Below, piece by piece: positions 12,601-31,141 of a DNA stretch of 64,000 nucleotides (the first letter of the stretch is position 1; each line of letters starts with the position of its first letter). Made by a program: the position numbers and the translations under genes. The notes beneath the pieces were generated by a model. That model saw only the letters and a program-made list of their open reading frames with translations. It was not told the origin of the DNA and searched no databases. This DNA comes from Narthecium ossifragum. Lineage: Eukaryota; Streptophyta; Magnoliopsida; Dioscoreales; Nartheciaceae. The stretch is from the NCBI GenBank assembly GCA_963920575.1, contig OY986968.1:1627001-1691000 (forward strand). The letters run 5' to 3'.

Positions 12601-15600
12601 CAAATAGCGGGGCATTTGAGTCCAGCCTCACCAAAGGACAAGATGAGGATAACATAGATTTGATTGTTTAGATCTCGATAGTTATAGAAAACAAATTAAG
12701 ATACAACTATTGCTTTGGGAGGCATGATGATTGCATGAGTATTTTTTGAAATTCCATGACATCTATACTCAGGAAAATGTATGTGGAAGTGGAAAGCCCT
12801 CATCTACAAGGCCAGCTGTTGGCGTGAGTGTTTTGGCAAAGGAATCTAAACATAGTTTGGATGCCAATGATGCGAGTTTCATTGCAAAGTCAGGCAGTCT
12901 AACATTTCTCTAGTTCATTGCCTAGACTATGATCATTTTACAAGAAGAATCCATGACATCCAAAGCCAATGTCAGTCAGCAGATGTTCTTCAATGAAGCT
13001 CAGAGCAGTACCACATGCTACCATCCATGGATTTCTGTGCCGGTCCGGCACTGTGCGTGCTGGCCGGTACGTACCGTGCCAGGGGTTAGCGGCATCAAAG
13101 CCCCCCTGTACCGTGCCAAGAAGAAGAAGAAGAAGTAGGAGGAGGAGGAAGAAAAAGGAGAATGGCACGCATCCGGTCCGGCATGAATCCGTGCCGGCAG
13201 CCCGCTAGCACGGCGCGTGCCACCGGGACGGCAATCCATGCTACCATCCCACCTATCAACTTGATCCTAAATCGAATTTCTTTTTATGCTCCCTCCCCAA
13301 GTTCTCTAGAACCTTAAGAACCCATTCAGGTATTTACTCTTACTCTGCAATCACTCACTTCTCAAACCTAAGCCAATACACTACTTCATAAGAGGATCCT
13401 AAAATACACAAAAGAGCTATCTTAATGTCAGTCTCAACAGACTACTCATCAACCATGGCATGGATGTGTAATCGGAATACTAAAGGGAAAATGCAACGCA
13501 CACAATATACTAACCATCAGCCCTGACATGGATGTGCAATCAGAATATTAAAAATTGAAAGCATACCATATAATGACTCAGCTTGGGTCTCCTTAATTGA
13601 ATGCCCATGGCGCCATCCCATTTTCTGCAACAACTTTATACCTGTTGAAAGAGTAGAAGTATGTAGTGGATTCTAAAAGTTTGAGATCCTTTAAAGCATG
13701 AACCATTCATGTGATCAGAATAACAGAACAGAACAGACATACCAATGGAACTTGCTGCAGGAAGTATTAATTGATCAGGAATAGGTCCAGGAATGGCAGA
13801 AGGTCTGCTGCAACAAACAAGAAAAATAATGTAGGATTTGAGATGTAAGTTTATGCTGCAAGCAATGTTGCCGCCAACCAGCATACAAATGCCAAATCAA
13901 AAACAAGGTAGAAAGTACTCATAACCAATTGACACAAGGAGATCCAAGACCAACAATTAAAAGAAATCTCTAAAAGTAAAAAGAAAGAAAAACACAGATT
14001 TAGGATGATAGAACATACATTTCTAGTAAACATTGATAACGAGTAACATGGTTTTAATACAACGGAGTCAGAGACACGGTAGATGCATTAACTTTATACT
14101 ATTCACATAATAACTACATGACTCTTACTTGCATAGTGCAATTTCAAATCACTCATAAAAAACATAAAAATAAGGACTTGGCATGACCTCTTCTGCTGGT
14201 CCTTCTCTGCTTGCTTACGGGCGACTTCTGCAGCAGTAAATCCAAAGGTGTCAAACTGCATTGATGTTTCCAATGCATGCCCACCCATGTCCTGTTGATA
14301 AAAATAGTGAAACGATAGTAACAATAGAACAAGGAACATTCAGAAGCTATAATAAAAAAAATTATTGTCAAATATTTTCTTCAATCTTAAAAAAAACTTA
14401 TGATAGCTTCTCATTGTATCTGATTGTTACCATGGTACTCTTCCCATATGGTCCACATATAGGTCATGAGCCAATTTTTATGATTGTAACTTACTATTTC
14501 AGAAGGGAGAAATACCTATCTCTTAGTGGATGCCCAAGGTAAAAATAACCATTCCAAGAAAACTTTCCATTAAAACAGATAAGACAAATTTCAGGTGTAG
14601 GGTACAAATTTCACATTCAATGGAATCATTTTCCCATTAATTTCTTCAGACATTACGCCTTTAGAATAATGAGCTTACTGGAAGCAATGAGAAAAATAAA
14701 CTCGAGGAGGTACATCTCAAAGATTGATGAAGTGGCTACCAACGAAAGAAAGGTAAAGACAAAAAAAACCTTTAAATCATCATCATCAAGAAAGTTGTAT
14801 ATGCTCTGCTGCTTCACTTCAGCTCTATTTTTGCGTGACGACGAAAATATCTGAGGAGTCCATCCTGTATATCCATTACAATCAAGAAATGTCTTTCTGG
14901 ATTCAACCGTAATGTTATTCAAGATTCATATCACAGTCAAACACACCCTCTTTTGAACCAACAGTATTGTAGTAGCCAGCAGAAAACCCTCCAGTGAAGG
15001 CACCATGAAGTCTTCTCCGTCCTTCTTCATCTCTTACCTGAATTTCATGAATTTTAATCAGTTATTTAATTCCAGTATGATTATGTGCAATCAAAATTCA
15101 GTATAGCTGAAGGCTATAAGACATATGCACAACATCCTAGTCAAGTACGCATCCCACCTGTTTCACACAGCATTAGAACAATAATTGTTATTGACTGACA
15201 ATTCACTGTTTACCCTAACAATGTCTACAAAGAGATGCAAACTTTAAGCAATGAGTTGATATTTGCTGCAGATTATTTAGACCAAATAATAAATGCAGAA
15301 ATGTTATGCACGAGAGCTACCAATGCGTTAAGAGCTAAATCCAACCAAATAGACGAAAACTATGATAAAATAAAAGATGAGATGAGATGACCCATCAAGG
15401 TTGTGCTGTAGCTCCCAATATCATTTGCTCGTGAGAGTATTTTTAAACCATCCCTAGCCCTAATCTAAGTAAACATATAAATAGATATGCGAAACAAGAA
15501 ATTATGAGGACACTAATCATAAGAAAAAAAAGAAGAAAAATGAAACTAACAATTCTCTTCCGCTCTATCCTATATAGATCAGTAACAAAATCAACTATCC

Positions 15601-16138
15601 CCAACCATTTGGCCCTAAAAGCTGATACCCAGACGAATTATCAAATCCAACTATGAGGAGCTCTCGTTAAGAGCTCCAAACAAATCCAATCAGAACGAAT
15701 AAATTTCCAAACTAAACATAACCAATACCCAGCTAAATACACCATTCTCGCAGGTTTTAACAAAGGGAACCCTACACGTCGGATTAAAATTGAAACAGAT
15801 GGTGTAGCTGTTCGGTTTCTCTTTGCAAGTCTCGAAAGAAATCCCATCCGCAAAATTAAAAGTAGGAGGGAAAAAATGAATAGAACTCCAAACCAAACAT
15901 AATAAACTTTGCACGAATTACACAATAGGGCCATAACAAAAGAGACTGGATTAAAACCATACTAAGATCAAGATGAAACAAGATTCTTGGGTGAAGATTC
16001 TTGAGATACCTCTTGCTTCCACGGGGGAAGGGATCGAAGCTGGCCGGCGTCGGCAATGGCCTTGCGCTTGCGAGCGGAGGTGTCCTCCTCCCGCTCGATG
16101 GGCGTTCCAAAGAACACGAAGTCCTCCTCGTCCTCCAT
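3640..16138 (-). CDS. TGH: TGH (TOUGH): G-patch and SWAP domain RNA-processing factor
   Basis: Sixteen coding exons keep phase and give 1013 aa: 16138-16010, 15037-14947, 14864-14770, 14291-14188, 13804-13743, 13641-13567, 11798-11653, 8149-8074, 7977-7885, 7701-7603, 7248-7113, 6874-6403, 6258-5968, 5874-5758, 4797-4579, 4476-3640. The N-terminus ([17 protein letters not shown]) is typical of plant TOUGH. The G-patch core [10 protein letters not shown] is in exon 6, and [13 protein letters not shown] follows in exon 8. The SWAP/SURP domain in exon 12 contains [17 protein letters not shown] and NPLFSFL. The last exon is rich in [11 protein letters not shown] and acidic runs, as in splicing-associated proteins. 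In Arabidopsis, TGH binds RNA and assists DCL1/HYL1 microRNA processing in the nucleus. The first ATG of the conserved N-terminus was chosen as start. The introns hold several transposons. Confidence 0.95.
8675..9963. mobile_element. Non-autonomous hAT element with GC-rich interior
   Basis: An exact 8 bp duplication, CTTCCAAG, flanks the element at 8667-8674 and 9964-9971. The termini are inverted: CAGGGGTGACAATCCGGGT on the left, and TAGGGGTGGCAATTCGGGT as the complement of the right end. The subterminal parts are full of GGGTCGGGTTGACCC-like repeats, usual for this plant hAT type. No hAT transposase is present. The interior, about 8840-9780, is much more GC-rich than its surroundings and has a 135 bp internal duplication. 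It sits inside intron 7 of TGH. Confidence 0.9.
9469..9720. repeat. 135 bp tandem duplication inside the hAT element
   Basis: CCTCCATTGAGGTCCCCTGC at 9469 reappears as CCTCTATTGGGGTCCCATGC at 9604. Both are followed by CTCCGAGATCCTCCGCT and the same diverging continuation. Two units are present, the second partial. Confidence 0.75.
11862..12131. repeat. ATCGGTAG/CTACCGAT hairpin-array element, copy 2
   Basis: The left boundary has the palindrome GGCATGTGTAATGCACATGCC, followed by AATCGGTAGTCCAC. The right boundary carries GCATGTATAATGCACATGCC and ACGTCAGCATGTACACAAATC. Hairpin units such as ATCGGTAGTGGTCTACCGAT lie between them. It lies in intron 6 of TGH and is a diverged relative of 2281-2553. 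Confidence 0.6.
13027..13239. mobile_element. Small Mutator-type MITE
   Basis: An exact 10 bp duplication, GCTACCATCC, stands at 13017-13026 and 13240-13249. The ends are inverted: ATGGATTTCTGTGCCGGT, and ATGGATTGCCGTCCCGGT as the complement of the right end. The length is 213 bp with a GC-rich interior containing GTGCCGG-type repeats and an AGA/AAG-rich tract. The duplication length suggests the Mutator group. The insertion is in intron 6 of TGH. Confidence 0.75.
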
Positions 16139-16672
16139 ACCTTCTCTCTCGTCGCCACCACCCGACGAGTTCGAAACCCTCGCTGATGGAAACAGAAGGA
16201 GGACGATGGGTTTCAAAAAAGAGCAAGGCCGAAGGGTCTAAATGGAGCTCCGAAATCAGGTAACCTAACCCGAATCCGGATCAAATGAAGCCCACGTGGC
16301 CACTTCTTAGCGCAATTGCAAGTTATCGCGATCCGCTTCGGACACGAGCGGAGGGAGAACCGGACAACCGATGCTTACGTGGTACTCTCTGATTCGATGA
16401 TTCATAGGTGTACCCAAAACCCAAAGCGATGCTGTTGAAGAGATCTGAACCCAAAACCCAAATCGGCGCCGCCGCGTCACCCACTCCGCCACCATCTCCG
16501 TCGTCCCGCCGGACCACCACACACCACCATCGTCTCCTTCCCCACCTCCCCGGCGGTTGCCCGATCCACCGATGGGGTTATTCTCACAGCCGATCCATCC
16601 GCCGTCTTATCCCCTCTGAGAGGTCCCAATCTCGCCTTTCTTTGTTTTTGGTTCCATTTTTACCCCTCCGCC
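16139..16672. promoter_or_regulatory. Shared upstream region of the divergent TGH and TADA genes
   Basis: Only 534 bp separate the two start codons, so this stretch must hold both 5' leaders and both core promoters. It is GC-rich near both genes and shows no clear TATA box. This fits a housekeeping-type bidirectional promoter, although co-regulation is inference. Several ATGs occur in the leader before 16673. Confidence 0.6.
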
Positions 16673-22953
<6,281 letters not shown>

Positions 22954-23385
22954 ACTTCTAATTTCTCTCGTATCAAATCTATAATTGCTTTTCTTGCCAT
23001 TTCGCAGATGTTTTCCCCTTTCTTCTGTATTAGTATGCATCTTAAATAAATTCGCTCATTTTGCATTGCTTTCACGAGCTCTGACAATATTTGCTTGAAA
23101 TCCCTGGCACGATTGAAAATTGGAATTCCATTCTCTTCATGGAAATTATCCAGATTATACAGCAGGTTCATGTGATTGGATGCTTTCTTTATGGATTACA
23201 GATATGTTTTCTTTGAGTGATCTATGTTCAGTCTATCTTTTATGTGAAATTTTTCAATGTCTTATTATTAGTGACACAGAAATTATCTTACATAATTACA
23301 TAGAACTTTATAACTATAAATGAAGAGGATATTGTGCCTTAAAAAGCTGCTGGCAAAATGGCCATTTCATCCATTAGAGCTTCCT

Positions 23386-23622
23386 TCAGAATGCCATGAA
23401 ACAAAGTTCAATTGCTAGTAGAGCAGTAGTTATAGCCATGGTCTCCCACTGATAGGACTCAACCACCACTTGAGAGTTAGCTGGAACATAGCTATATGCA
23501 CCACCACCAATCACAAAACGATCATTCCAGATCATCGAAAACGATCTACCAATCACACCAATCACACCAAATTGGCAACATTTAATCCATACGGGTCCAT
23601 CAGAAATTAATATTATGTACAA
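23386..23622 (-). pseudogene. Possible RNase H-like relic of a non-LTR retrotransposon
   Basis: A 78-codon open stretch reads PVWIKCCQFGVIGVIGRSFS, then a glycine-rich segment, PANSQVVVESYQWETM and TTALLAIELCF. The order is reminiscent of the reverse-transcriptase-associated RNase H of plant LINEs (W-I-K, G-V-I-G-V-I-R, A-L-L-A-x-E-L). Catalytic acidic residues are not clearly retained. There are no flanking LINE domains, so this is tentative. Confidence 0.35.
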
Positions 23623-23834
23623 TGGAAGGTGATTAAAATAATTGCATGAGCATTATGGTACCAACCACTACCATGTTTCCAAAACATGGGTTCATCCAAA
23701 AATTTCTTCAAATGAAAACATACATAAAATCCAGCGTTAAACAATACAATGATATGAGGTGGTTTGAATGTCTTTGAAGGAATCCAACCACCTTCCTTCC
23801 TTTCCAAATCATCTGCGTCAATATTTCTAGCTTC

Positions 23835-23842
23835 TATATATT
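23835..23842 (+). promoter_or_regulatory. Putative TATA box of the arabinogalactan gene
   Basis: TATATATT lies 37 bp before the ATG at 23879, which would give a very short leader. The position is plausible but unproven. Confidence 0.4.
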
Positions 23843-23878
23843 CTACACTGCACTCAACAGGTATCCAGAAACAATAAG

Positions 23879-24936
23879 ATGGGCTCATTCTGGTGGCTAT
23901 GCGTTGTAGTTTCGCTCGCAAGTTATATCGCCATTGCCGGAGCTCAGGCGCCATCAGCCGGACCCTCTCAGCAACCGACACCGGTTGCTGCAACACCTCC
24001 GACAGCTGCATCTCCGGTGGCAGCGCTAGTGGCTCCATCTGTGAGCCCAGCTAGTGCACCACCTCAAGCTTTGAGTACCCCCCCCGTGTCCCCACCCAAA
24101 GTATCGCCGCTACCTGCACCCGTTTCATCGCCTCCCCTGCCAGCGCCATTGTCATCTCCACCAGCATTGCCACCAACGGTAACTTCCCCAGCTCCTGCAG
24201 TGTTGCCTCCATCACTACCACCAGCTAAGCCTCCGGCAGTCCCAGCACCAGTTACAGCTCCTTCAGCGCCAGCACCAGTAATAACTCCTCCGGTGGCAGC
24301 ACCGGCTGTACTTCCACCAGTGCTGGCGCCAGCACCTATATTGGAAACTCCGGCACCAGCTCCAGCGAAGAGTAAGAAGAAGCATAAGAGAAGAAAGCAC
24401 AAGAAGAAGCTTGCCCCGGCGCCAGCACCTGTGCTCAGTCCGCCTGCACCTTTAGCTCCTACAGAATCAGAAGATGCAAGCAGCCCGGCACCAATGACAC
24501 TTGATCTGGTAATATACTCCATTCTTATTACCTCTCTATAAATAACGCTACGATAACAATGCTGCTATGCAGTAATTTCCAGGACACAATCCTTAAGTAC
24601 ATATAGTGATGAATAGAAAGCAAGCTCAAAATCATCAATGATTCATATCACAGATCTGAAAAATATGAAGTGCCAATATAACAGAAAGAAACAGTGGATC
24701 CATCCATTGAACCCATATCTCAGAAAGTTACAATAGGCTTTCTTTTCTTTCTCTTTTTATTTTCCAAGTTCTTATTTGAGTTTTTATTTGACATCCAACT
24801 AATGATCACCTTGGTTTTGTTGGCTTCTTCAAACTTCTAAATGCAGAATTCGAGTACAGCAATGCAAGATCAAAGAAGGATGTTCGGAGGGTTTTTTATT
24901 ACCATAATTGCTATTTTTGTACTCGGAGCACTTTGA
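23879..24936 (+). CDS. Lysine-rich arabinogalactan protein
   Basis: Two exons, 23879-24508 and 24847-24936, give 239 aa. Residues 1-22 (MGSFWWLCVVVSLASYIAIA) form a signal peptide. The bulk is a Pro/Ala/Ser/Thr-rich domain with AP, SP and VSPP motifs that would be hydroxylated and carry arabinogalactan. A short basic block, KSKKKHKRRKHKKK, interrupts it, the hallmark of the AGP17/18/19 class. The second exon ends in FFITIIAIFVLGAL, a hydrophobic tail expected to be replaced by a GPI anchor, so the mature protein would sit on the outer plasma membrane and cell wall. The exon junction was chosen because reading through the donor at 24509 loses the hydrophobic tail. The exact family member is not assignable. 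Confidence 0.85.
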
Positions 24937-25634
24937 GATTCAGTAAAGAGGGTCATGTTTCTCTTCTATCAACATTATTTCCATCATCCTACAGAAAAAA
25001 TGGCTGTCTTTATGTGTCAGAGATATTACCGGAGGTTCAGCAATAGTAACTAGATAGTCCAAATCAATCATTGTTACATTTTTGTTGTATTCTTTATTTT
25101 GTGTCCTGAGACTGAGCCCTGTTTGAGATTGCAATAAAATGTTCAACATTCTCATTTTCTTTAAGATGTGATGATCTTGTATTCTTCAAAAAAATTCCAG
25201 CATGCTACTCATAATGAATTAGAAAAGTTCATGGAGATCGCACAACACAGCAGATCAACATGATATCTTACTTTAGAAGATAACTTGAAGAGGTAATTCA
25301 AGTAATGCTATTGTAGAAGCAGTTGAAATATGTGATAAACATCATAGAGGACAATAAGTCGCTGTTCCCTCTCAGTAAACAAGAAAAAGTGACGAGAAGT
25401 CGTTTTTCATGACATCATCTACCTCAAGTATAAGTGCTCAGATACAAGGAGAGGAACATAAGACACTAAAATGAAGGCTAAGCATCAGGAAGCTTTCAAG
25501 ATTTTTCACCATCGCATCATTCACTGCCTTAACACTTGATTCATATTGTATCTTCTGGCGAGCATTTAAAGATTCTTCTGAAGAGATCCCACTGTGATAC
25601 AGATTAGCTTGTCAAAGTCATATCGTAACTCCGT
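24937..25634. other. Interval between convergent genes
   Basis: This holds the 3' ends of the arabinogalactan gene (plus strand) and the DNL zinc-finger gene (minus strand). No coding segment is seen. Confidence 0.5.
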
Positions 25635-28600
25635 CTACTCTGATTTATTAGCATCTGAACTCATGTCCTCCCGTAAGTCATACTCGACCACAAGACCAAG
25701 GTTGTCCACTAACTCGTGATGTACAAGACACCCTGCACACTGTTTAGAATTTGCAATTAGCCACTAAAAGAAATTGTTATTCTAGACCCATGTGATACTT
25801 GCTTTGGCTAGATGGTGTCCGAAGCAAAAGGTATCAGAAAACATGTGAGACACATAATTTTAAGCAATAATTCACAATCAGGAAAATCTAGATCTATTAG
25901 GGGGCTTATGCAATCTTCAGGAAATGATTTGGTGAAAATATTGGATTTGACAATGACATGTTAGCTGCCATTGGATAAGACCACTGAACTAAAAGGTCTA
26001 CAGCATTGACATCTGCCTACCACCCACTTCTAATCCCATCATGTAAATCAACTGCAACAGCATACATTGCTTAAACTAATCAGCGTCAGTAAAACAGATC
26101 AAGCTTTGTATTTACAAATTTGACAGTTGATACTTGTAGGCCTCATCAGAGAGAAATATAATAAGATACCTGTACAAAAACCGTACCCCGTTCAAAAGCA
26201 TTCCTATTTATAGTCCGCTGACTTCTTTCACCACAGGCATTGCATGTGAATTGCACCATCAGACTTCTCCTAGGGAGCCCAATATCGAATATTGCTTCCT
26301 TTTTCCACGAAAAAATCATACAACTATGTCAGATTCTGAAGTCAGGAAAAAAAAAATTGAAAAGGCATAAATGTGAAATAAAACCAAGCTTCAATCAAAA
26401 TAGCAGGACAAAGTGCCCTCCACATCCTAGAACCATCACATAATCCATTGGGATTGAAGAAAAATGTCAATGTGTCCATTAATACATCGCCATGTTAATA
26501 AGCAGTCTATTTGTTTAAACTATTTTCTCTATAAGAGACCGAATAGATTTGGCAGGTTAATACTATCGCAATAGATACAACTTGAAGTTAAATTACAAAA
26601 AAAAAGATGTTCAGAGCTTAACAAATAAATTCCTTTTTCCCTCTTCTAATGATAAAAAAAAGCCCTTATTTTCATATTACTCAATCCTTATCTCAGTTCT
26701 ACACCTTGGAAGAATAAGCTTCTTAAGCTTTTACCCTTCAAATTGTTTCCGGTGGAAGGAATACTTAGAAGACACTTAATTGTTCCAATCTTTGTGGCAA
26801 AGCCTTAAAATTTTATGTCCCTTGGTTAGATAAAGAAAAGTCTTTTAAATTAAAACTAGGTGTGGTCTGGAGAGACAATTCACTGATTAGATCTAAAGAA
26901 TTATCATCGTGAGTTAATATTGATTCCCATAAAATGATTAGAAAAAAGATCATGAATTTTATTTATCCCCTATCTTCTATACGGCTTTCCTGATTGCTTG
27001 TCAATACAACTGTTTTATCATTCCACTACATGGACCATTCAAATTTAAAAAGAATCGACTAGATAAAACTACACAGAACAAGCTACAGAGACAGTACACC
27101 TGCTTGTTGAAAAAGTTTCTACGTGAATATGCTAGAAAGAATATATGGAGACAAGTACATAAGGGGATCAAAACAAGCAGCTCAGTTGGAAAACATGCCA
27201 AACATATAAACTTCCTCCAGCAAACCAGATACGACATCGTTAAGATCTGGTTGACTATGCAAGGATAATTTGCTGTTTTCCAAGATAGTTAACATTACGT
27301 TGGTCATCAATTATTGATGTTCTCTAAAGTAATCAAGAAGCAAGGATTACCTATATCGTTACCATGACGCATATTGTCCAGATCATGGTAATATTTTTTG
27401 GATATTACATGCACATTTTTTTATTTAAACATCTAATCTACAGAATAGCACAAAAGTTTCAATCTCCAGCACAAGTTACAGAAATCAAGACAAATCCCTT
27501 GTTACCATCTAAAAAGAAGAGTAAGCCACTCTATGTACTATCCGAATTACGACCAATACTCATACACAGCTGGAAACCACAGACCAAGTCCGCGGATCAT
27601 TTTTTCAGTTCCTCCCTGCCATTTTTCCCCAGAAAAGAACATAATTGCTACCAAGCTAACAATTCCACGGAAGCAATGATGATAGAAATTTGCTTCAAGT
27701 CCAGGTCATCCTTAAATCCCTCTCAGAGAAGCCCAAAAATGCTCTGAAACCAAATCTCAAGCTATTTTTTGTAATGATATCCTCCAAGCTAAATGGAAAT
27801 AAACAGAGAAAACATGACAATTGACAGCATAGTCGGATACTCTTTCCAACATAAACTTGGTTTCTATTAGGGAAAAAAACTTTGCAACAAGATTCTCATT
27901 ATACACGTAAGCTGGTCAAGAAGAAGGTATATAACTGTTTGGTCCTTCTGTTCCTCCAGGAATAAATATACGATCACAAGGTTCCTGGTTCTTGGTCAAA
28001 TTGGTTAAGATGGAGCTGGTTGAGAAGGAGCTGGAAGAAAGTTTATATCTGGCACATGTTCTTTTCCTAGCATAGGCAACATGAGATGGACTCGCAACAA
28101 ATGCATAAACATACTTCTCAAATACTTATAACTTGACATTGCACTCACATATAGATAAAAGACGCAACATAAACACAAAATTCAACAGTACTAGAACACA
28201 AACAAATTCAGTTCATACATCCCAGTCATTCAGGGTGAATTTTCAGTGCCATGCGCCCAATGATAGATTAAAAAAGAATAACAAAAGTAAGACGAAAAGA
28301 TAAAAGGCGCACCTTCGCTGTCTGATTCTCCTCCGAATTCGACGCACTCAAGCACACGGTAATTCTGGATTTTCCATGACCGCTAGAAATCCGCAATCTA
28401 AGAGGCTTGCATAATGTCATTAAGCGTCAAATATTGTAAAAATCTTGAAAAAACAAAAAAAAATTCTTAGTGTGCCATAGGTATTCAAGCCAAGCTAATC
28501 AAGAAAACAATGAACAAATGAACAAAAGGGTCAGAAGAGCCCCAAAAAATCAACAGGTACCCAAAAAAACCAAAAAAAAATTCATAAACTCAGAAAAAGT

Positions 28601-28914
28601 CCTAGACAGCCACAATTATACGCGCTCATATGATCATAAAAGAAACTGCGACTAAGAAAAAACATAACCAGCACAACAACAAATACCAAATCTACCCAAA
28701 TTTCAACCCCAAGAATCATAACAACAAAGAAATGAAAAAAATACGGTAGAAAAGAGGGAGGGAGAGCTCACCTTGAGATGGGCACCATTGGTTTGGACGT
28801 CGGGAGTAGAAGGCTGATGGCGGGGAGTGAGGGGGGTCTCCTAAGAAGCCATTGGTAGCGATACGAAGGTGGACATGGGTGCAGTAAACCTTGCCCATGG
28901 AGACCAAAACCCAT
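25635..28914 (-). CDS. DNL-type (Zim17-like) zinc-finger protein, organellar
   Basis: Four small exons, 28914-28772, 28397-28313, 26298-26170 and 25739-25635, join in phase to 153 aa. Exon 1 is rich in Leu, Pro, Arg and Ser with almost no acidic residues, as in a chloroplast or mitochondrial transit peptide. The DNL domain starts with LPRRSLMVQFTCNACGERSQ, has an NRNAFERGTVFVQ segment and continues across the last intron with CAGCLVHHELVDNLGLVVEY. The four cysteines of the two CxxC zinc knuckles are all present, as is the DNL signature. Relatives assist mitochondrial or plastid Hsp70 folding and import. The start was fixed by the only frame linking exon 1 to exon 2. Whether the product goes to plastid or mitochondrion cannot be told. 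A 2 kb intron separates exons 2 and 3. Confidence 0.88.
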
Positions 28915-29135
28915 CTCCCTCTCTCTCCCTCTCAGTCAGAAGGGTAGCCTATCTTGGAGCCAACGGCCGGCTTCGGTTCGGATTATCCGAATCCACATCC
29001 GTTAACACATACGATAGCGGCTTAACAGACTTGGGTTTGAGAGTCCGAATCCGAATATAGCTCAGCTATGTTGGATCGGATACAAATGAATTAACGGGTT
29101 TGGATTTTACACTCGAACGATCCGATAGTTAACTT

Positions 29136-29673
29136 TAGGGGTGTACAACGGGTTGGGTAACCCGTTTCGACCCGAAAAATTAATCCGACCCGAACCTTAA
29201 CGGGCGGGTCATAAGGTAGTCATAAACGGGTCGGGTCTGACCCGACCCGTTACAATAATAGCGGGTCGAGTAATGGGTGTTTAAGTTTTTGCTTAACGGG
29301 TAACCCGTTTTACCCGTTTAGAATAAAAACTATTTACAAATTACAAGTATATATATATATTATATCTAATTAATTTCTAAGTTAATTGGAACTTGGAACT
29401 TACAATGAAAACTTTATATTTCTTCATGTGACATAACTTAGATTTACGTGTTTATATTGTTTGAATTTTGAATTAATAGATTGTAATTTAAAACTTTATA
29501 TTTATTCATGTGGTACTAATAACGGGTTAATGGGTTATCTGTACATGTTTACCTGTTAACCTGTTGACCCGTTAACCTGTTAACCTGTTGATAAATTAAC
29601 AAGTTAACGGGCGGGTCATAAGGCCCTCAAAAATTAACGGATCGGGTCTGACCCGACCCGTTGTACACCCGTA
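29136..29673. mobile_element. Non-autonomous hAT element upstream of the DNL gene
   Basis: The 8 bp GTTAACTT occurs at 29128-29135 and 29674-29681. The ends are inverted with one mismatch: TAGGGGTGTACAACGGGT, and TACGGGTGTACAACGGGT as the complement of the right end. The interior carries GGGTCGGGT and ACCCGTT repeats and no transposase. It lies about 220 bp upstream of the DNL zinc-finger start codon and is a different family member from the 8675 element. Confidence 0.88.
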
Positions 29674-30000
29674 GTTAACTTATTCCTGCTGGGCCGGCCC
29701 GAAACGACCCATATGTAAAGCTCCAACTGGTCATCCTTGGCGCTGAATTGGGCCTTGATAAAGCGTACCAATGACGCACTGGGCCTAATCTCAGCCCATG
29801 CGAAGGACCCAACGGGCCCTCAGGACTGTTGAGTCCATCTTCTTTTTTAGAGATGCTTCTATAACTATAAGTTGCAATTTGCAAATAAGATAACTTTCAT
29901 GTCCTCTTTCTTTTCTTTTCTTTTATCACTTGTTGTATCAAAGAATTCCAATAGATCATAGAAACACCTCAAGAACATACAAAGTTACAAACTACTCAAT

Positions 30001-30060
30001 TTTTTAGAAATACCATGTTCTTCCATGTATTTTTTAGAAATACCATGTTCTTCCATGTCT
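30001..30060. repeat. 30 bp tandem duplication
   Basis: TTTTTAGAAATACCATGTTC with its continuation CTTCCATGT is present twice in a row. Confidence 0.8.
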
Positions 30061-30264
30061 ACCCATGAGGTGATGCACACATGAGCACATAAAGATTAGT
30101 GTGATAACTAAGGAACTTAAAAGCTTAAACAGATCCTCTTCTCATGCAAAGATGTTTGCATGTCAGCTTACAGCCGAATTGTACGGTCTTTATAATTTGT
30201 GTTCTTGGTTGGTCTTTCTCAACGTGGTGTATAGCACGAAAAAGCAATTCTCAACTGTACTTTA

Positions 30265-30415
30265 GGGACCGTTTGGATTGAAAATATAATAAGTTTGCAT
30301 GGTAGATAAACTAAAAATTATGTAAGTATCAAAGGTAGTTATGTAAGATCTAGAGAAAAGTGTTTTGATACATGAACAGAATTTATACATACTTATTCTC
30401 GATCCAAACGGAGCC
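30265..30415. mobile_element. Tourist-like MITE (PIF/Harbinger)
   Basis: TTA stands on both sides (30262-30264 and 30416-30418). The ends are inverted: GGGACCGTTTGGATTGA against GGCTCCGTTTGGATCGA. The 151 bp have no coding capacity. The element at 31142 shares its terminal motif. Confidence 0.75.
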
Positions 30416-30599
30416 TTAATCTGAAAGTCATGCAAAAGAAAGATATAAAGATAGAAGTAACCATGAAGTATATACAAAGCAGCTTAAGCACCCAAGATGA
30501 GTAAGAATCGGGCTGCTCTTTTAACTTCAAATCTCTTCTTTTTGTTTGCCTTTGGTTGTATGCTTTCACCACCACCTCTGTTTGAGTTGCATATTAGTC

Positions 30600-31140
30600 T
30601 TGATACTCTGATGTAATATTAGCAAAGATTGCTGACATATATAAGATGATCACATCTTACATGAAGAACCAGCTAGCTGCATCAAAAGCTCATTTCATCT
30701 GTGCTCTTCATGCTTCTAGAATGTTATTTTTAAAATCTCAGTAGGAAGACCTCAAAAGATGTCAACTCCTTTTTGCTTCTAAATAGGTTTGTTTTCTTTA
30801 TAAAAATACTATTCTTTGTTATGAACACAAACTTTGCATCAAGGTGGTGGCAGTTCCATTACTTCCATGAATCATGATATGCTTCTTTATGCGAAGTTAA
30901 TTTACGACCAGGAAATCCTAAACAGTACGTGTTGCACAACTCTTGTCGATCTCAAAGAACATATGCAAAACTTACCTTTTGTTTTATATATAGCTCAGTC
31001 TTCTTTAACTGATGCTCCATATCAATTAATTATTAACACAGTGCGATATCATTTTGCATATATATGTAACTGATTTGTTCTTAGATCATGGATAGATTCG
31101 ATTCCTTTGCTACACGACATGATTTCAGGTTTTCTCTTTA
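30600..31140. other. Intergenic DNA, nothing recognised
   Basis: AT-rich sequence between two related MITEs. A 79-codon open stretch on the plus strand has no recognisable domain. Confidence 0.5.
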
Positions 31141-31141
31141 A

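Noticed and set aside
12731..12913. 60-codon plus-strand frame in TGH intron 6
   Set aside because: No recognisable domain, no splice partners, and it lies within an intron of the opposite strand.
24064..24522. Glycine/alanine-rich 152-codon frame opposite the arabinogalactan gene
   Set aside because: It is the antisense shadow of the proline-rich coding sequence; repetitive codons leave both strands open.
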